From the NCBI RefSeq assembly GCF_002858935.1, contig NZ_PJRT01000019.1:1-43380 (forward strand): DNA of 43,380 nt. The letters are read 5' to 3'. The notes beneath the pieces are model-generated. The model ran no database searches and was not told the origin of the DNA. It saw only the letters and a program-made list of their open reading frames with translations. Positions 16,679-25,733 of the stretch are shown here, piece after piece. The DNA comes from Pantoea endophytica. Lineage in GTDB: Bacteria > Pseudomonadota > Gammaproteobacteria > Enterobacterales > Enterobacteriaceae. Made by a program: the position numbers and the translations under genes. Within the stretch, counting starts at the first letter, position 1. Every line of letters begins with the position of its first letter.

Positions 16679-17664
16679 TCCATCCAGCGCTGCATCTCGG
16701 CTAATGGCCGCGTGCCGTCCAGCGCGTTGGCGGCATGCAGATTAAAACAGGCGCAGGTGTGCGCCAGCTTCAGCGTTTCCGTAAGCGACCAGCCTTCATG
16801 GCTGGCATAGAGCACACCGGCGCAAAACGCATCGCCTGCCCCCACGCTGCCAACGATCTCTTCTGGCGCTAAGCACCACGCCGGTTGCCAGCGCCCTTCG
16901 CCGTCCGCTTGCTGGCCCCACGCGCCTTCGGGTGCGTGGATCACCACGCGCTGACGTACGCCTTGCTGCATTAGCCAGGTCGCCGCCTCGGCAAACGCAG
17001 TCGGTGCGGCAAGCCCGTGCGGCGTGCGCAAACTGATGCCGGTGAGCGATTGCGCCTCCAGTTCGTTAATCACCAGATAATCGAGCCAGCGCAGCGCAGG
17101 CACCACCAGCGGTCGATATTCGCCCACGCGCGACACCAAATCGAGGGAGGTGATATAGCCACGCTGCTGCATCTGCGCCAGCAGCCGTGCGCTGCGCGTG
17201 CCGTATTGATCGTCCGGCACATCAAGGCTATCTAGCAGCAGCAAATACCCGAGATGGAAGATGCGGTGTGCAGTGGAGACGTCGGCGAAGTGCGCCAAAT
17301 CAAGCTTGCCATTGGCGCCGCGCGCATGGAAGAAGGTGCGCTGGCCATCCGGCGTGGTCATCACCTGCGTCATCGCCGTATTGATGCTTGCGATGCGCTG
17401 CACAAACTGGCGGTCAATGTGATGATCGTCCAGCAGTTGCAGGATGTAATCGCCGTCGCTGTCCTCGCCTACTATGCCGACGCCCGCCAGCGGCAGGTTC
17501 AGCTGCATGCGCGCCAGCGTAAACAGCACGTTGAGCGCCGCGCCGCCGCTGCACTTCTCGCTGTGCTGAATCTCGGTTAGCCAGCCTTGTTCCGGCCAAT
17601 GGCTGATGCGCTGCACGTGATCCACCAGCATGCTGCCGGCACCGATGATTCCGTTACGCACCAT
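16615..17664 (-). CDS. PfkB-family carbohydrate kinase
   Basis: This 349-residue cytoplasmic kinase of the ribokinase/PfkB family transfers phosphate from ATP to a sugar. Visible motifs are the N-terminal GGAALNV glycine motif (about 40-46) and the C-terminal GAGDAFCAG, where D278 is the catalytic base. The gene is last in the sugar operon, four bases after the aldolase, with GGGAGGG before the ATG at 17664. Its C-terminal codons overlap the response regulator gene by 64 bases, convergently. With an upstream isomerase and aldolase, it probably phosphorylates a ketose, perhaps at C1 (inference); tagatose-6-phosphate kinase-like use cannot be excluded. Confidence 0.88.
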   Translation of the reverse strand: MVRNGIIGAGSMLVDHVQRISHWPEQGWLTEIQHSEKCSGGAALNVLFTLARMQLNLPLAGVGIVGEDSDGDYILQLLDDHHIDRQFVQRIASINTAMTQVMTTPDGQRTFFHARGANGKLDLAHFADVSTAHRIFHLGYLLLLDSLDVPDDQYGTRSARLLAQMQQRGYITSLDLVSRVGEYRPLVVPALRWLDYLVINELEAQSLTGISLRTPHGLAAPTAFAEAATWLMQQGVRQRVVIHAPEGAWGQQADGEGRWQPAWCLAPEEIVGSVGAGDAFCAGVLYASHEGWSLTETLKLAHTCACFNLHAANALDGTRPLAEMQRWMDQAICVSRAEEAGRITSAEKT

Positions 17665-17668
17665 GCGG

Positions 17669-18529
17669 TTATGCCCTCCCGGCGCTGCCGAATACCTGCA
17701 TCTGCTGCGCCACCACGTTGGCGATGTCGCGCTCTACCGCCATCAACAACTCAGCAAAGGCGTCGTAGCGCGCATCGCGTTGGGCGATCTGCGCTTCAAT
17801 TGCCCCGAGCGCCGCCTGCGACATGCCGGTATAGAAATTGATTTTGTTGATGCCAAGGCTGACGGCGCGGCGGAAATCCGCGTCGCTAATGCCGGAACCG
17901 CCATGCAGCACCAGCGGAATGCCGGCCGTCGCGCGAATCGCTGCCAGCCGGTCGAAGTCGAGTTTGGGTTCGCCTTTGTATTTGCCGTGCGCATTGCCAA
18001 TCGCCACCGCCAGGCAATCAATGCCGGTGGAGTGCACAAAATCAGCGGCCTGCGCCGGATCGGTAAATTTATCGCTATCGGCCTCGCCAAACAGCGCTCC
18101 GCCTTCATCGCCGCCCACCGCACCGAGTTCGGCCTCCACCGACACGCCGAGCGCGTGACACATCTTCACCACCTCGCGCGTCTGGCGCACGTTCTCCTCA
18201 TAGCTGAGCGTCGAGCCATCGAACATGACCGAGGTAAAGCCAAGGCGAATCGCCTGCATCACCGCCTCAAAATGCAGGCCATGATCGAGATGCAGCACCA
18301 CCGGAATAGCGTGCAGCGCCGCTTCGGTACGCACCGCGGCGACCAAATGCTCGAGGCTGACATACTTAAAATGCACTTCAGCGATGCTGATAATAAACGG
18401 CGAGCGCTGCCGCTCAGCGGCCTGATAGAGCGCGCGCAGGAAATGGGTGTCGAGGACGTTAAACGCGCCAAGCGCGTAGCCGTTCTGTTGCGCATGGGCC
18501 AAACCCTGCGCCAGTGAAATCAGTGCCAT
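17669..18529 (-). CDS. Class II ketose-bisphosphate/ketose-phosphate aldolase (GatY/FbaA family)
   Basis: This 286-residue enzyme belongs to the zinc-dependent aldolases that split a ketose phosphate into dihydroxyacetone phosphate and an aldehyde. Zinc ligands are visible as H83 (in HLDHG, with the catalytic D82), H181 (NAHGKYKG) and H209 (LHGGSG); E132/E134 lie in VEAELG. The phosphate loop GGSGISD and the C-terminal INKINFYTG follow. It is closest in feel to tagatose- or fructose-bisphosphate aldolases of the GatY/KbaY type (284-286 residues). Its substrate depends on the product of the neighbouring kinase. It lies 11 bases after the isomerase. Confidence 0.88.
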   Translation of the reverse strand: MALISLAQGLAHAQQNGYALGAFNVLDTHFLRALYQAAERQRSPFIISIAEVHFKYVSLEHLVAAVRTEAALHAIPVVLHLDHGLHFEAVMQAIRLGFTSVMFDGSTLSYEENVRQTREVVKMCHALGVSVEAELGAVGGDEGGALFGEADSDKFTDPAQAADFVHSTGIDCLAVAIGNAHGKYKGEPKLDFDRLAAIRATAGIPLVLHGGSGISDADFRRAVSLGINKINFYTGMSQAALGAIEAQIAQRDARYDAFAELLMAVERDIANVVAQQMQVFGSAGRA

Positions 18530-18540
18530 ATCAGGCTCCT

Positions 18541-19224
18541 TTAGGCCAGCCAGCGGTGATATTCGTTACACAGCAGCCAGCGTGGTGCTTCATCTTCATC
18601 CAGCGGATTGAAGCGCGCCAGCGGCGTGAGAAACACATTGTCATGTTCGTCGTCATTGGGCATCGAGACTTCACCCACCAGCACATCGCCGTAGCCCTCT
18701 TCGCCCCAAAAGCTGTGCCAGATGCCCGGTAGCAAGGTAATGCTTTCACCCGGCGATAAACGCAGTTGCGAACCGGCGGCGTGGGTTTGGCGGATGCCAT
18801 CGAGCGTGACGTTCACCGCCGTATCAGCCAGCTGATTGCCCGCACGGTTATGCAGCGTGACGATCAGATTGCCGCCGCCGCGATTGATAATGTCTTCCAT
18901 CTTTTGCGGGTGATAATGCATCGGCGTGACCTGCCCTTCGCGCACATGCATGATTTTTTCGGCATAAGGTTTGGCCCACGGCTGGCCACCCCGCGAACCG
19001 TTGCGCAGTGTGAACAGGGTTAAACCGGTTTGATTGAAATCGTCAGCGCCGAAGCTGGTGACATCCCAGCCAAGATGCAGCGCCAGCAGTTCATCGGCGT
19101 CATGTTTATCGAGCGCGCGCCACTGGCTGAGGCCGTAATCGGCCCACGGCGGCAGATGCACATCCTGACGCATAAAGAATTCGCGGGTGCGTTGTAGGAT
19201 CGCATTCACTTCTGAGCGTTGCAT
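18541..19224 (-). CDS. D-lyxose ketol-isomerase (cupin; D-lyxose/D-mannose isomerase)
   Basis: This 227-residue cupin matches my memory of the YdaE/Z5688-type D-lyxose isomerases, which convert D-lyxose to D-xylulose and also D-mannose to D-fructose. The metal ligands are H103 and H105 (MHYHPQKMED), E110 and H170 (IWHSFWGEE). The ATG at 19224 has AGGAGG five bases before; the GTG at 19230 is too close to that site. It lies between the sugar binding-protein gene and the aldolase, separated from the former by a 19247-19331 repeat. The choice between lyxose and mannose as true substrate is not visible. Confidence 0.87.
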   Translation of the reverse strand: MQRSEVNAILQRTREFFMRQDVHLPPWADYGLSQWRALDKHDADELLALHLGWDVTSFGADDFNQTGLTLFTLRNGSRGGQPWAKPYAEKIMHVREGQVTPMHYHPQKMEDIINRGGGNLIVTLHNRAGNQLADTAVNVTLDGIRQTHAAGSQLRLSPGESITLLPGIWHSFWGEEGYGDVLVGEVSMPNDDEHDNVFLTPLARFNPLDEDEAPRWLLCNEYHRWLA

Positions 19225-19246
19225 CTTCACCTCCTTTCCACGCTGG

Positions 19247-19331
19247 CCCTCACCCCAGCCCTCTCCCGCAAGCAGGAGAGGGCGCTATTTGTCCCCTCTC
19301 CCATTTATGGGAGAGGGTTAGGGTGAGGGAC
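19247..19331. repeat. GC-rich double-hairpin intergenic repeat
   Basis: Two hairpins (CCCTCTCCCGC...AGGAGAGGG and CCCTCTCCC...GGGAGAGGG) lie between outer arms of CCCTCACC...GGTGAGGG. About 19 of 21 bases of the outer arms match as an inverted repeat. It resembles the common CCCTCACCC/GGGTGAGGG intergenic repeats of enterobacteria, and is related in form, not sequence, to the 139-bp element. Confidence 0.7.
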
Positions 19332-19340
19332 AGCGGCTGC

Positions 19341-20279
19341 TTACTTCACCGTCCAGCCCTTGTAGCTGCTGACGCTGTTACGATCGATCATCGTCACCGG
19401 AATCAGCACCGGCTTATCTGGCGCGGGCTTGCCCTGCAGGATGTCATAGCCGATCTCCACCGCTTTCGCCGCCATCACCTGCGGGTCCTGCGCTGGCGTG
19501 GCCACGAACAGCGAGCCTTTGCGTTTTAGCGCCTCTTCACCGTCTGGCGATCCATCGACGCCGACAATAAAGAACTCATTGCGCTGCGCCTGTTTCGCCG
19601 CCAGATCGGCACCAATCGCCGTTGGGTCGTTAATCGCGAACACTGCATCAATCTTTGGATTGGCCGACAGCAGGCCGGTCATCACTTCGAGGCCACCTTC
19701 GCGGCTGCCTTTGGCGTTCTGGTTGTAGGAGAGCAGCTTGATGTCCGGATGGGTTTTCAGCTCGGTCATGCAGCCTTCGACACGGTTCTGCACCGCAGAA
19801 ACCGGCGGTCCATTGATGATCACCACGTTGCCTTTGGCCTTCAGGCGGTCGGAGATGTATTTACACGCCATGGCGCCAGCAGCGGTGTTATCGGAGGTGA
19901 TAGTGGCGTTAGCGCCGTCTGCCGCCACGTCGACCGCCACCACCACAATCCCGGCATCACGCGCACGTTTTACCGCGGGCGCGATACCTTTGGAATCGGC
20001 GGCGTTAAGGATGATCATGTCAACTTTAGCGGCAATGAAGTTGTCAATCTGCCCCACCTGCTGGCCGAGATCGTAGCCGCTGGAGACCAGCGTCACGTTG
20101 ACCTTGTCGCCCGCCAGTTCACGCGCTTTCAGCTCGGCACCTTTGGTGATCTGCACGAAGAACGGGTTGGCGAGATCGCCGACGGTCACACCAATGGATT
20201 TCAGCTCTTTGGCCTGCACCAATGGCGCGCTCAGAAGCGTAGCCGCCAGCAGTCCGGTTAGAATCGGATTAAAACGCAT
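19341..20279 (-). CDS. Periplasmic sugar-binding protein, RbsB family
   Basis: This 312-residue protein has a signal peptide (MRFNPILTGLLAATLLSAPL, cut after VQA) and the type I periplasmic binding fold. It shows GVTVGDLANPFFVQI, DMIILNAADSKGIAPAVK, VVVAVDVAAD, AVFAINDPTAIGA and FIVGVDGSPDG, as in ribose, allose and similar binding proteins. It should deliver a sugar to the permease and ATPase encoded upstream (21495-23000 and 20501-21484). The ATG at 20279 follows AGGAG by ten bases. The ligand is not visible; the isomerase suggests a pentose or hexose aldose such as lyxose or mannose. A 139-bp repeat separates it from the permease gene. Confidence 0.9.
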   Translation of the reverse strand: MRFNPILTGLLAATLLSAPLVQAKELKSIGVTVGDLANPFFVQITKGAELKARELAGDKVNVTLVSSGYDLGQQVGQIDNFIAAKVDMIILNAADSKGIAPAVKRARDAGIVVVAVDVAADGANATITSDNTAAGAMACKYISDRLKAKGNVVIINGPPVSAVQNRVEGCMTELKTHPDIKLLSYNQNAKGSREGGLEVMTGLLSANPKIDAVFAINDPTAIGADLAAKQAQRNEFFIVGVDGSPDGEEALKRKGSLFVATPAQDPQVMAAKAVEIGYDILQGKPAPDKPVLIPVTMIDRNSVSSYKGWTVK

Positions 20280-20315
20280 AGTCGATGTTCTCCTGCTTTT
20301 TGGTTTTTATGGTGA

Positions 20316-20454
20316 GTGCTCGCTGTCCCCCATCCCGGCCTTCCCCCGCAAGCGGGGGAAGGAGACGTTGCCACATGCAGCTTCAGTACGAGCATATGGC
20401 AGCATCTTCCTCCCCCACTTGTGGGGGAGGACCGAGGAGGGGGACAGCCAGCAC
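20316..20454. repeat. 139-bp intergenic element, copy A
   Basis: The ends are GTGCTCGCTGTCCCCC and, inverted, GTGCTGGCTGTCCCCC (15 of 16 equal). Inside are two stems: CCTTCCCCC(GCAAG)CGGGGGAAGG-type near the left and CCTCCCCCAC(TT)GTGGGGGAGG near the right, separated by a variable centre. Copy B (27495-27633) is the reverse complement with about 124 of 139 positions equal. It sits between the binding protein and the permease of the sugar operon. Confidence 0.85.
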
Positions 20455-20492
20455 AGTCTGGGACAGCCAGCACGTTCTAAAACAGCCAGCAC
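20444..20492. repeat. Three copies of an 11-mer with 19-bp period
   Basis: ACAGCCAGCAC occurs at 20444-20454, 20463-20473 and 20482-20492, exactly 19 bases apart. The first is the right end of copy A; the others look like extra terminal motifs of the 139-bp element. Confidence 0.8.
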
Positions 20493-20500
20493 CTTGTAAA

Positions 20501-21484
20501 TCAACCCACGTGATGCCGCGTCCGGTACTTATCGATCAACACCGCGATAATGATCACCGCGCCCTTAATCACTAACTGCCAGAAATAGGAGACGCCCATC
20601 AGCGTCATCCCGTTATTCAGCGTGGCGATAATCAGCGCACCAATCAGCGTGCCGGTGATGGTGCCGATGCCGCCGACAAAGCTGGTGCCACCGAGGATCA
20701 CCGCCGCTATCGCATCCAGCTCGTAACCGACGCCAAGGTTGCCGTTGGCGCTGTAGAGCCGCGAGGCGCTCATCAATCCGGCCAGCCCCGACAGCAAGCC
20801 GCTCATGGCGTAGACAAACAGCAGCACCACGCTGACTTTGATGCCGGTCAGTCGCGCCGCCTGCACGTTGCCGCCAACGGCATAAATGTGTACGCCTAAG
20901 GTAGTGCGGCGCAGAATGAACCAGCACAGCGCGATCACCGCAAAGGCGATGATGATCAGCCACGGCACCGGCCCGAGATAGCCGTTGCCTATCCACTCAA
21001 AGTTGATGTCGGAGTTGATCACCGTGGTGCCGTTCGCCAGCAGATAAGCCGCGCCGCGCATCGCGGTGTAGGTGCCAAGCGTGACAATAAAGGGCGGCAG
21101 CCCCGCCCACGCCACCAGAATGCCGTTGAATAACCCCATAATCAGCCCGGCACCTAACGCCGCCGGGATCGTCAGTGACGCAAATGCCGGATCGAGCGAC
21201 ACCGCCATCGCCACCACCGCCGTGGTGCCGAGCATCGATCCCACCGACAAATCGATGCCGCCGGTGAGAATGACAAAGGTCATGCCCGCCGCCAGCACGA
21301 TATTGATCGAGGCCTGACGCGTAATGTTGAGCAGATTGCCCTCGGTGAAGAAGTTCGGCGTGACAAAGCCAAATACCGCCACGATCAGGATCAAAATCGG
21401 CAGGATGCCGACGGTTTGCAGCAGGTCACTCATTAACGCGCGCTTGAGGGTGGGACTTTTTACGCGTGCGGATTCACTGGTCAT
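20501..21484 (-). CDS. Sugar ABC transporter permease, RbsC family
   Basis: This 327-residue inner-membrane protein has about 8-10 hydrophobic segments and the RbsC landmarks TPNFFTEGNLLNITRQASIN, VILTGGIDLSVGSMLG, YAVGGNVQAARLTGI and GGTSFVGGIGTITGTLIGAL. It forms the channel of the sugar importer as a dimer. GAGGAGAGC precedes the ATG at 21484. It starts 10 bases after the ATPase stop. Nothing unusual is seen. Confidence 0.9.
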   Translation of the reverse strand: MTSESARVKSPTLKRALMSDLLQTVGILPILILIVAVFGFVTPNFFTEGNLLNITRQASINIVLAAGMTFVILTGGIDLSVGSMLGTTAVVAMAVSLDPAFASLTIPAALGAGLIMGLFNGILVAWAGLPPFIVTLGTYTAMRGAAYLLANGTTVINSDINFEWIGNGYLGPVPWLIIIAFAVIALCWFILRRTTLGVHIYAVGGNVQAARLTGIKVSVVLLFVYAMSGLLSGLAGLMSASRLYSANGNLGVGYELDAIAAVILGGTSFVGGIGTITGTLIGALIIATLNNGMTLMGVSYFWQLVIKGAVIIIAVLIDKYRTRHHVG

Positions 21485-21494
21485 TGCGCTCTCC

Positions 21495-23000
21495 TCAGGC
21501 CTGAACCGGCTGCGCGCCGGTGGCCAGTGTCATAATGTTTTCCTGGCTAATCTCTGCCCCACTCAACTCACCGGCGATGGCGCCTTCACGCATCACATAA
21601 ACGCGGTCGCTCATGCCCACCACTTCCGGTAACTCGCTGGAGATCATTAAAATCGCCACGCCCTGCTGCGCCATCTGCTGCATCATGCGGTAGATTTCGC
21701 TCTTGGCGCCGACATCAACGCCGCGCGTCGGCTCATCGAGAATCAGGATGCGCGGTGCAATCGCCACCCAGCGTGAAATCAGCAGCTTCTGCTGATTACC
21801 GCCGGACAAGCCGCCCGCGCGCACCTGCGCATGCGGCACGCGGATGTTCAGCGCATCAATTGCCTCGCTGGCAATCTTCTGCCCTTTGCGCCGATTGAGC
21901 AGGCCGTAGCTGGCATCGCGCTCCAGCGTCGCCATCACAATGTTGTCCTGCGCCGCCAGTTCAAGGAACAAGCCCTGCTCTTTGCGGTTCTCGGTGAGAA
22001 AACCGATGCCGCGTGCGATGGCGTCGCGCGGCGAGTGAATCTGCACTTTCACGCCGTCGATCCAGATCTCACCGCCGCTCGGTTGATGCACACCAAAAAT
22101 CAGCTGCGCCAGTTCGCTGCGTCCGGCGCCGACCAGCCCCGCCAGCCCGACAATCTCGCCGGCACGCACCGACAGGCTGCTGGGACGCACTTTGTGTTTG
22201 TCGCACAGGTGATTGACGGCGAGACGGATGTCGCCGAGCGGAATATCGCGGTCTTTGTTGAACAGATCGCTGAGCGGCCGCCCGACCATCATGCGCACCA
22301 GCTCGCTGGCGTTAAGCTGCTCGCGCGTCAGGCTACCGACGTACTGCCCGTCACGCAGCACGCTCACGCGATCGGATAGCTCATACACTTCCGCCATGCG
22401 ATGGCTGATGTAGATAATCGCCATGCCTTCGCTGCGCAGCCGTTTAATCAGCGCAAACAGCTGCTCGGTTTCACGGTTGGAGAGCGCGGCAGTCGGCTCA
22501 TCCATCACCAGAATGCGGCTGTTGCGGTGCAGCGCGCGGGCGATTTCCACCTGCTGCTGCTCGGCAATACTCAGGCGGCTCACGAGATCGGTGGCGCTGA
22601 ACTGCGCACCCAGGCGATCAATCACCCGCTGCGCCTCTTCCGCCATCTGGCGACGCTTCACCAGGCCTCCACGCGTGATTTCACTGCCGAGAAAGATGTT
22701 CTCCGCCACCGTCAAATTGGGTGCCAGATTGATCTCCTGATAAATCAGGGTGATGCCTGCCGCCAACGCCTCTTTTGGGCCTTTTATGACATACGGCTGG
22801 CCGTCGATAAGAATTTCCCCGCTGCTGGCGGTATAGGCGCCGGCCAGAATTTTCATCAAAGTACTTTTGCCCGCGCCGTTTTCGCCCATCAGCGCATGCA
22901 CTTCACCGGGCCAGACCGTGAGATCCACGCCCTTTAGCGCATAGAAGTTGCCGAAGCGTCGGGTGATTCCCCGCATGGAGAGTATCGGTGTGGCATCCAT
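21495..23000 (-). CDS. Sugar ABC transporter ATPase, RbsA family
   Basis: This 501-residue protein is a fused tandem ATPase. The first domain has Walker [10 protein letters not shown] (39-47), signature [14 protein letters not shown] and Walker [13 protein letters not shown]. The second domain has the degenerate GLVGAGRSE, signature [14 protein letters not shown] and Walker [17 protein letters not shown]. One intact and one degenerate site are usual for ribose-type importers. AGGAG precedes the ATG at 23000. It is the first gene of the sugar operon, divergent from the histidine kinase. Confidence 0.92.
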   Translation of the reverse strand: MDATPILSMRGITRRFGNFYALKGVDLTVWPGEVHALMGENGAGKSTLMKILAGAYTASSGEILIDGQPYVIKGPKEALAAGITLIYQEINLAPNLTVAENIFLGSEITRGGLVKRRQMAEEAQRVIDRLGAQFSATDLVSRLSIAEQQQVEIARALHRNSRILVMDEPTAALSNRETEQLFALIKRLRSEGMAIIYISHRMAEVYELSDRVSVLRDGQYVGSLTREQLNASELVRMMVGRPLSDLFNKDRDIPLGDIRLAVNHLCDKHKVRPSSLSVRAGEIVGLAGLVGAGRSELAQLIFGVHQPSGGEIWIDGVKVQIHSPRDAIARGIGFLTENRKEQGLFLELAAQDNIVMATLERDASYGLLNRRKGQKIASEAIDALNIRVPHAQVRAGGLSGGNQQKLLISRWVAIAPRILILDEPTRGVDVGAKSEIYRMMQQMAQQGVAILMISSELPEVVGMSDRVYVMREGAIAGELSGAEISQENIMTLATGAQPVQA

Positions 23001-23072
23001 TTACAGACTCCTGCTGGCAAAGGTTGCAGCGAGTAAAACCTGCTTAGATAAATGGAAAATGTCAGCGGCCAT

Positions 23073-23112
23073 TCATATTTGTCATATTTCGCCCCGATCG
23101 CGCTTCTATACT
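23073..23112. promoter_or_regulatory. Candidate control region between the sugar operon and the histidine kinase
   Basis: The 144-base divergent region has TCATATTT twice (23073-23080 and 23082-23089, 9 bases apart) and a -10-like TATACT (23107-23112) for the kinase with no good -35. The sugar operon has no good promoter match either. Direct repeats next to poor promoters are what one expects for activation by an OmpR-type regulator, but this is a guess. Confidence 0.35.
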
Positions 23113-23144
23113 CGCCAGCAGTTGAGCGGTAAGGAGTGGCAGCT

Positions 23145-25733
23145 ATGAGTCACAGTCTGCACTGGCACGCGGGCGCGCGCAGTCGCCTGCTGCTGTTTAA
23201 TCTGCTGGTGATGTCAGTGACGCTGGCGGTGAGCCTGGTCGCGATTTTTGGATTTCGCCACGCAGGTCACATTCAGGAACAGGCGCAGGCACAAACGCTG
23301 GCCGATATGAATGGCAGCCTGGCGCTGGCGCGCGACACCGCCAATGTGGCCATTGCGGCGGTGCGGTTATCGCAGGTGGTCGGTGCGCTGGAGTATCAGA
23401 GTGAATCGGCGCGCCTGCAGCAAACCCAGCGGGAACTGCAACAGTCGCTGAGCTTGCTGGCAAGTGCGCCGCTGGCGGCACAGCAGCCGCAGCTGCTAGC
23501 GCGTATTCGTGAGCGCAGCCAGACGCTGGAACAAACCATCAATCAATTGCTGCGTGCCGGGCATCAGCGCCATCTGCAGCGCAACGTGATGCTGAGCGGC
23601 TTGTGGCAATCGCAGCTGTTACTCAATCGCATTGACCTGCTAACGCGCACCGATTCCCCTTCTGCCGCGCTGCGCCAGCAAACCCACAGCTTATTCAGCG
23701 TGGCGATTCAATCCAGCGCGCCGCAGGCCGCAGTGCAGCAATTACCCTCGGTGCTGCGCCAGTGGCAAGCGTTAAGGCTTAACGGCGCGCTGAATACCCA
23801 GGTGCAGCGGCTGATCGCCACCAGCACGGATTTGCAGCCGGTGGCGCAGCAGCTGGAGCAAAGCGATATCGCCATTGCCTACGCTACCTATCGCATCAAA
23901 GCGCTGGTGGCGATGCTCAACGACGACATCACCCATTACGTGCAGCTGGTGGCGCAACAGAGTGACGCCCGCAGCGCGGTGACGCATGAAGAGCTGGATT
24001 CGATCATCGGCTTTATCGGCCTGTTTATGTTGCTGGCGCTGCTGATCACCGGTTACGCCGGTTACTACATTTACCGCAATCTCGGTTCGAGTCTGACCGC
24101 CATCGCCCACGCCATGACGCGGCTGGCGCAGGGTGAAAAGAGCGTCAACGTGCCGGGCCTTGCGCGGCGCGATGAGCTGGGCGATCTGGCGCGCGCCTTT
24201 AACGTGTTTGCCCGCAATACGGCGTCGCTGGCGCACACTTCGCGCCTGCTAAAAGAGAAAAGCAACCAGCTGGAATCGACCTTTCTCGCCATGCGCGACG
24301 GCTTTGCGCTGTTCGATAACAGCGGTCAGCTGGTGGTATGGAATGCGCAATATGCCGAGCTGCTCGGCATCGCGCCGCGCGAACTGCATCGCGGTTTGCA
24401 CTATCAGCAGCTACTCAAACGCGTCGATGTCGAGCTCAACGGATTAGCCGATGCGCAGGAAGTGCGGCTGGCGGATGGCCGCACGCTGGAGTTGCGCTTC
24501 AGTCCGGTGCCACGGCGCGGCATGGTAAATACCGTGCTGGAGCGCACCACGCGCAAGGCGCTGGAGGAAGCGCTGCTGCACAGCCAGAAGATGAAAGCCG
24601 TGGGACAGCTGACCGGCGGACTGGCGCACGACTTCAATAATCTGCTGGCGGTGATCATTGGCAGCCTGGCGTTAACCGTCGATCAGCTGCCGCCCGGCAC
24701 GCTCGCCAGCCGCATCGAACGCGCGCGTCAGGCCGCCGACCGTGCGGCGCAGCTGACGCAGCGCTTGCTGGCCTTCTCACGTAAGCAGGCGCTCTATCCG
24801 CGCGCGGTGTCGGTGGTGGAGCTGGTGGATAATCTGCATTCGCTGCTGCAGCACGCGCTGCTGCCCGGCCAGCAACTGGTGATCGATGCGCAGCGACCCG
24901 GCTGGCCAGCGTGGATCGATGCCGGACAGCTGGAGAACGCGCTGATCAATCTGGTGGTCAACGCGCGCGATGCCATGGCGCAGCAGAGCGGCGAAATCCG
25001 CCTGCGTATCTGGAATCAGCGTAAACAGGAAGCCGACGGCAAGCGCGATCGCGTCACCATTGAAGTGATCGATCACGGCTGCGGCATGTCGGCCGAGGTG
25101 CGTGAACAGGTGTTTGAGCCGTTCTTCACCACCAAAGCCATCGGCAGCGGCAGCGGTTTGGGCTTATCGATGGTGTATGGCTTTGTGCGGCAATCCGGCG
25201 GCCAGATTGAGCTGGAAACCGCGCCGGGACAAGGCACCACCGTGCGGCTGTTATTACCGCGCGCGCCCGAAGCGGCGCAACCGCTCAGCGTGCCGCCGCC
25301 GCTGGTGCCGCAGGCCAGCAACGATCGGCTGGTGTTGGTGCTGGATGATGAACCGACGGTGCGACAAACGCTGTGCGAACATCTGCATCAACTGGGTTAT
25401 CTGACGCTGGAGTGTGGCGACGGCGAAAGCGCGCTGAGGCTGCTGCGCCAGACGCCGGATATCGATCTGTTAATCAGTGATTTGATGCTGCCGGGCGGCA
25501 TTAACGGCGCGGATGTGATTCGCCAGGCGCAGGCGCAGTGGCCGCATCTGGCAACGGTGTTGATCAGCGGTCAGGATCTGCGCCAGACGCAGGTCACGCT
25601 GCCGCTGTGTGAGCGGCTGGCGAAACCCTGGCATCAGGCGCAGCTGGTGCAGGCGCTGGAGCGCGCCTGGCAGCGCAGTGAACGGCTTAGTCGCGCGCGG
25701 CAGGCTGCCACAACGGCACCCCTTTCCCCGTGA
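23145..25733 (+). CDS. Hybrid sensor histidine kinase
   Basis: This 862-residue inner-membrane sensor has an N-terminal membrane segment (about 17-36), a long periplasmic helical domain (about 40-285), a second membrane helix (about 287-310), HAMP (about 311-365), a PAS-like region (about 378-465), a histidine phosphotransfer domain with H495 in [11 protein letters not shown], an ATPase domain ([31 protein letters not shown]) and a C-terminal receiver with D779 as phosphoacceptor. No HPt domain follows. The ATG at 23145 has AAGGAG eight bases before. It probably signals to the response regulator at 15932, 6.5 kb away on the other side of the sugar operon. Its last 47 bases overlap the end of phnE on the other strand. 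Confidence 0.88.
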   Translation: MSHSLHWHAGARSRLLLFNLLVMSVTLAVSLVAIFGFRHAGHIQEQAQAQTLADMNGSLALARDTANVAIAAVRLSQVVGALEYQSESARLQQTQRELQQSLSLLASAPLAAQQPQLLARIRERSQTLEQTINQLLRAGHQRHLQRNVMLSGLWQSQLLLNRIDLLTRTDSPSAALRQQTHSLFSVAIQSSAPQAAVQQLPSVLRQWQALRLNGALNTQVQRLIATSTDLQPVAQQLEQSDIAIAYATYRIKALVAMLNDDITHYVQLVAQQSDARSAVTHEELDSIIGFIGLFMLLALLITGYAGYYIYRNLGSSLTAIAHAMTRLAQGEKSVNVPGLARRDELGDLARAFNVFARNTASLAHTSRLLKEKSNQLESTFLAMRDGFALFDNSGQLVVWNAQYAELLGIAPRELHRGLHYQQLLKRVDVELNGLADAQEVRLADGRTLELRFSPVPRRGMVNTVLERTTRKALEEALLHSQKMKAVGQLTGGLAHDFNNLLAVIIGSLALTVDQLPPGTLASRIERARQAADRAAQLTQRLLAFSRKQALYPRAVSVVELVDNLHSLLQHALLPGQQLVIDAQRPGWPAWIDAGQLENALINLVVNARDAMAQQSGEIRLRIWNQRKQEADGKRDRVTIEVIDHGCGMSAEVREQVFEPFFTTKAIGSGSGLGLSMVYGFVRQSGGQIELETAPGQGTTVRLLLPRAPEAAQPLSVPPPLVPQASNDRLVLVLDDEPTVRQTLCEHLHQLGYLTLECGDGESALRLLRQTPDIDLLISDLMLPGGINGADVIRQAQAQWPHLATVLISGQDLRQTQVTLPLCERLAKPWHQAQLVQALERAWQRSERLSRARQAATTAPLSP

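Noticed and set aside
20444..20492. Short regularly spaced repeats that might be a CRISPR array
   Set aside because: Only three 11-base units with 8-base gaps and no cas genes; they match the end of the 139-bp element.
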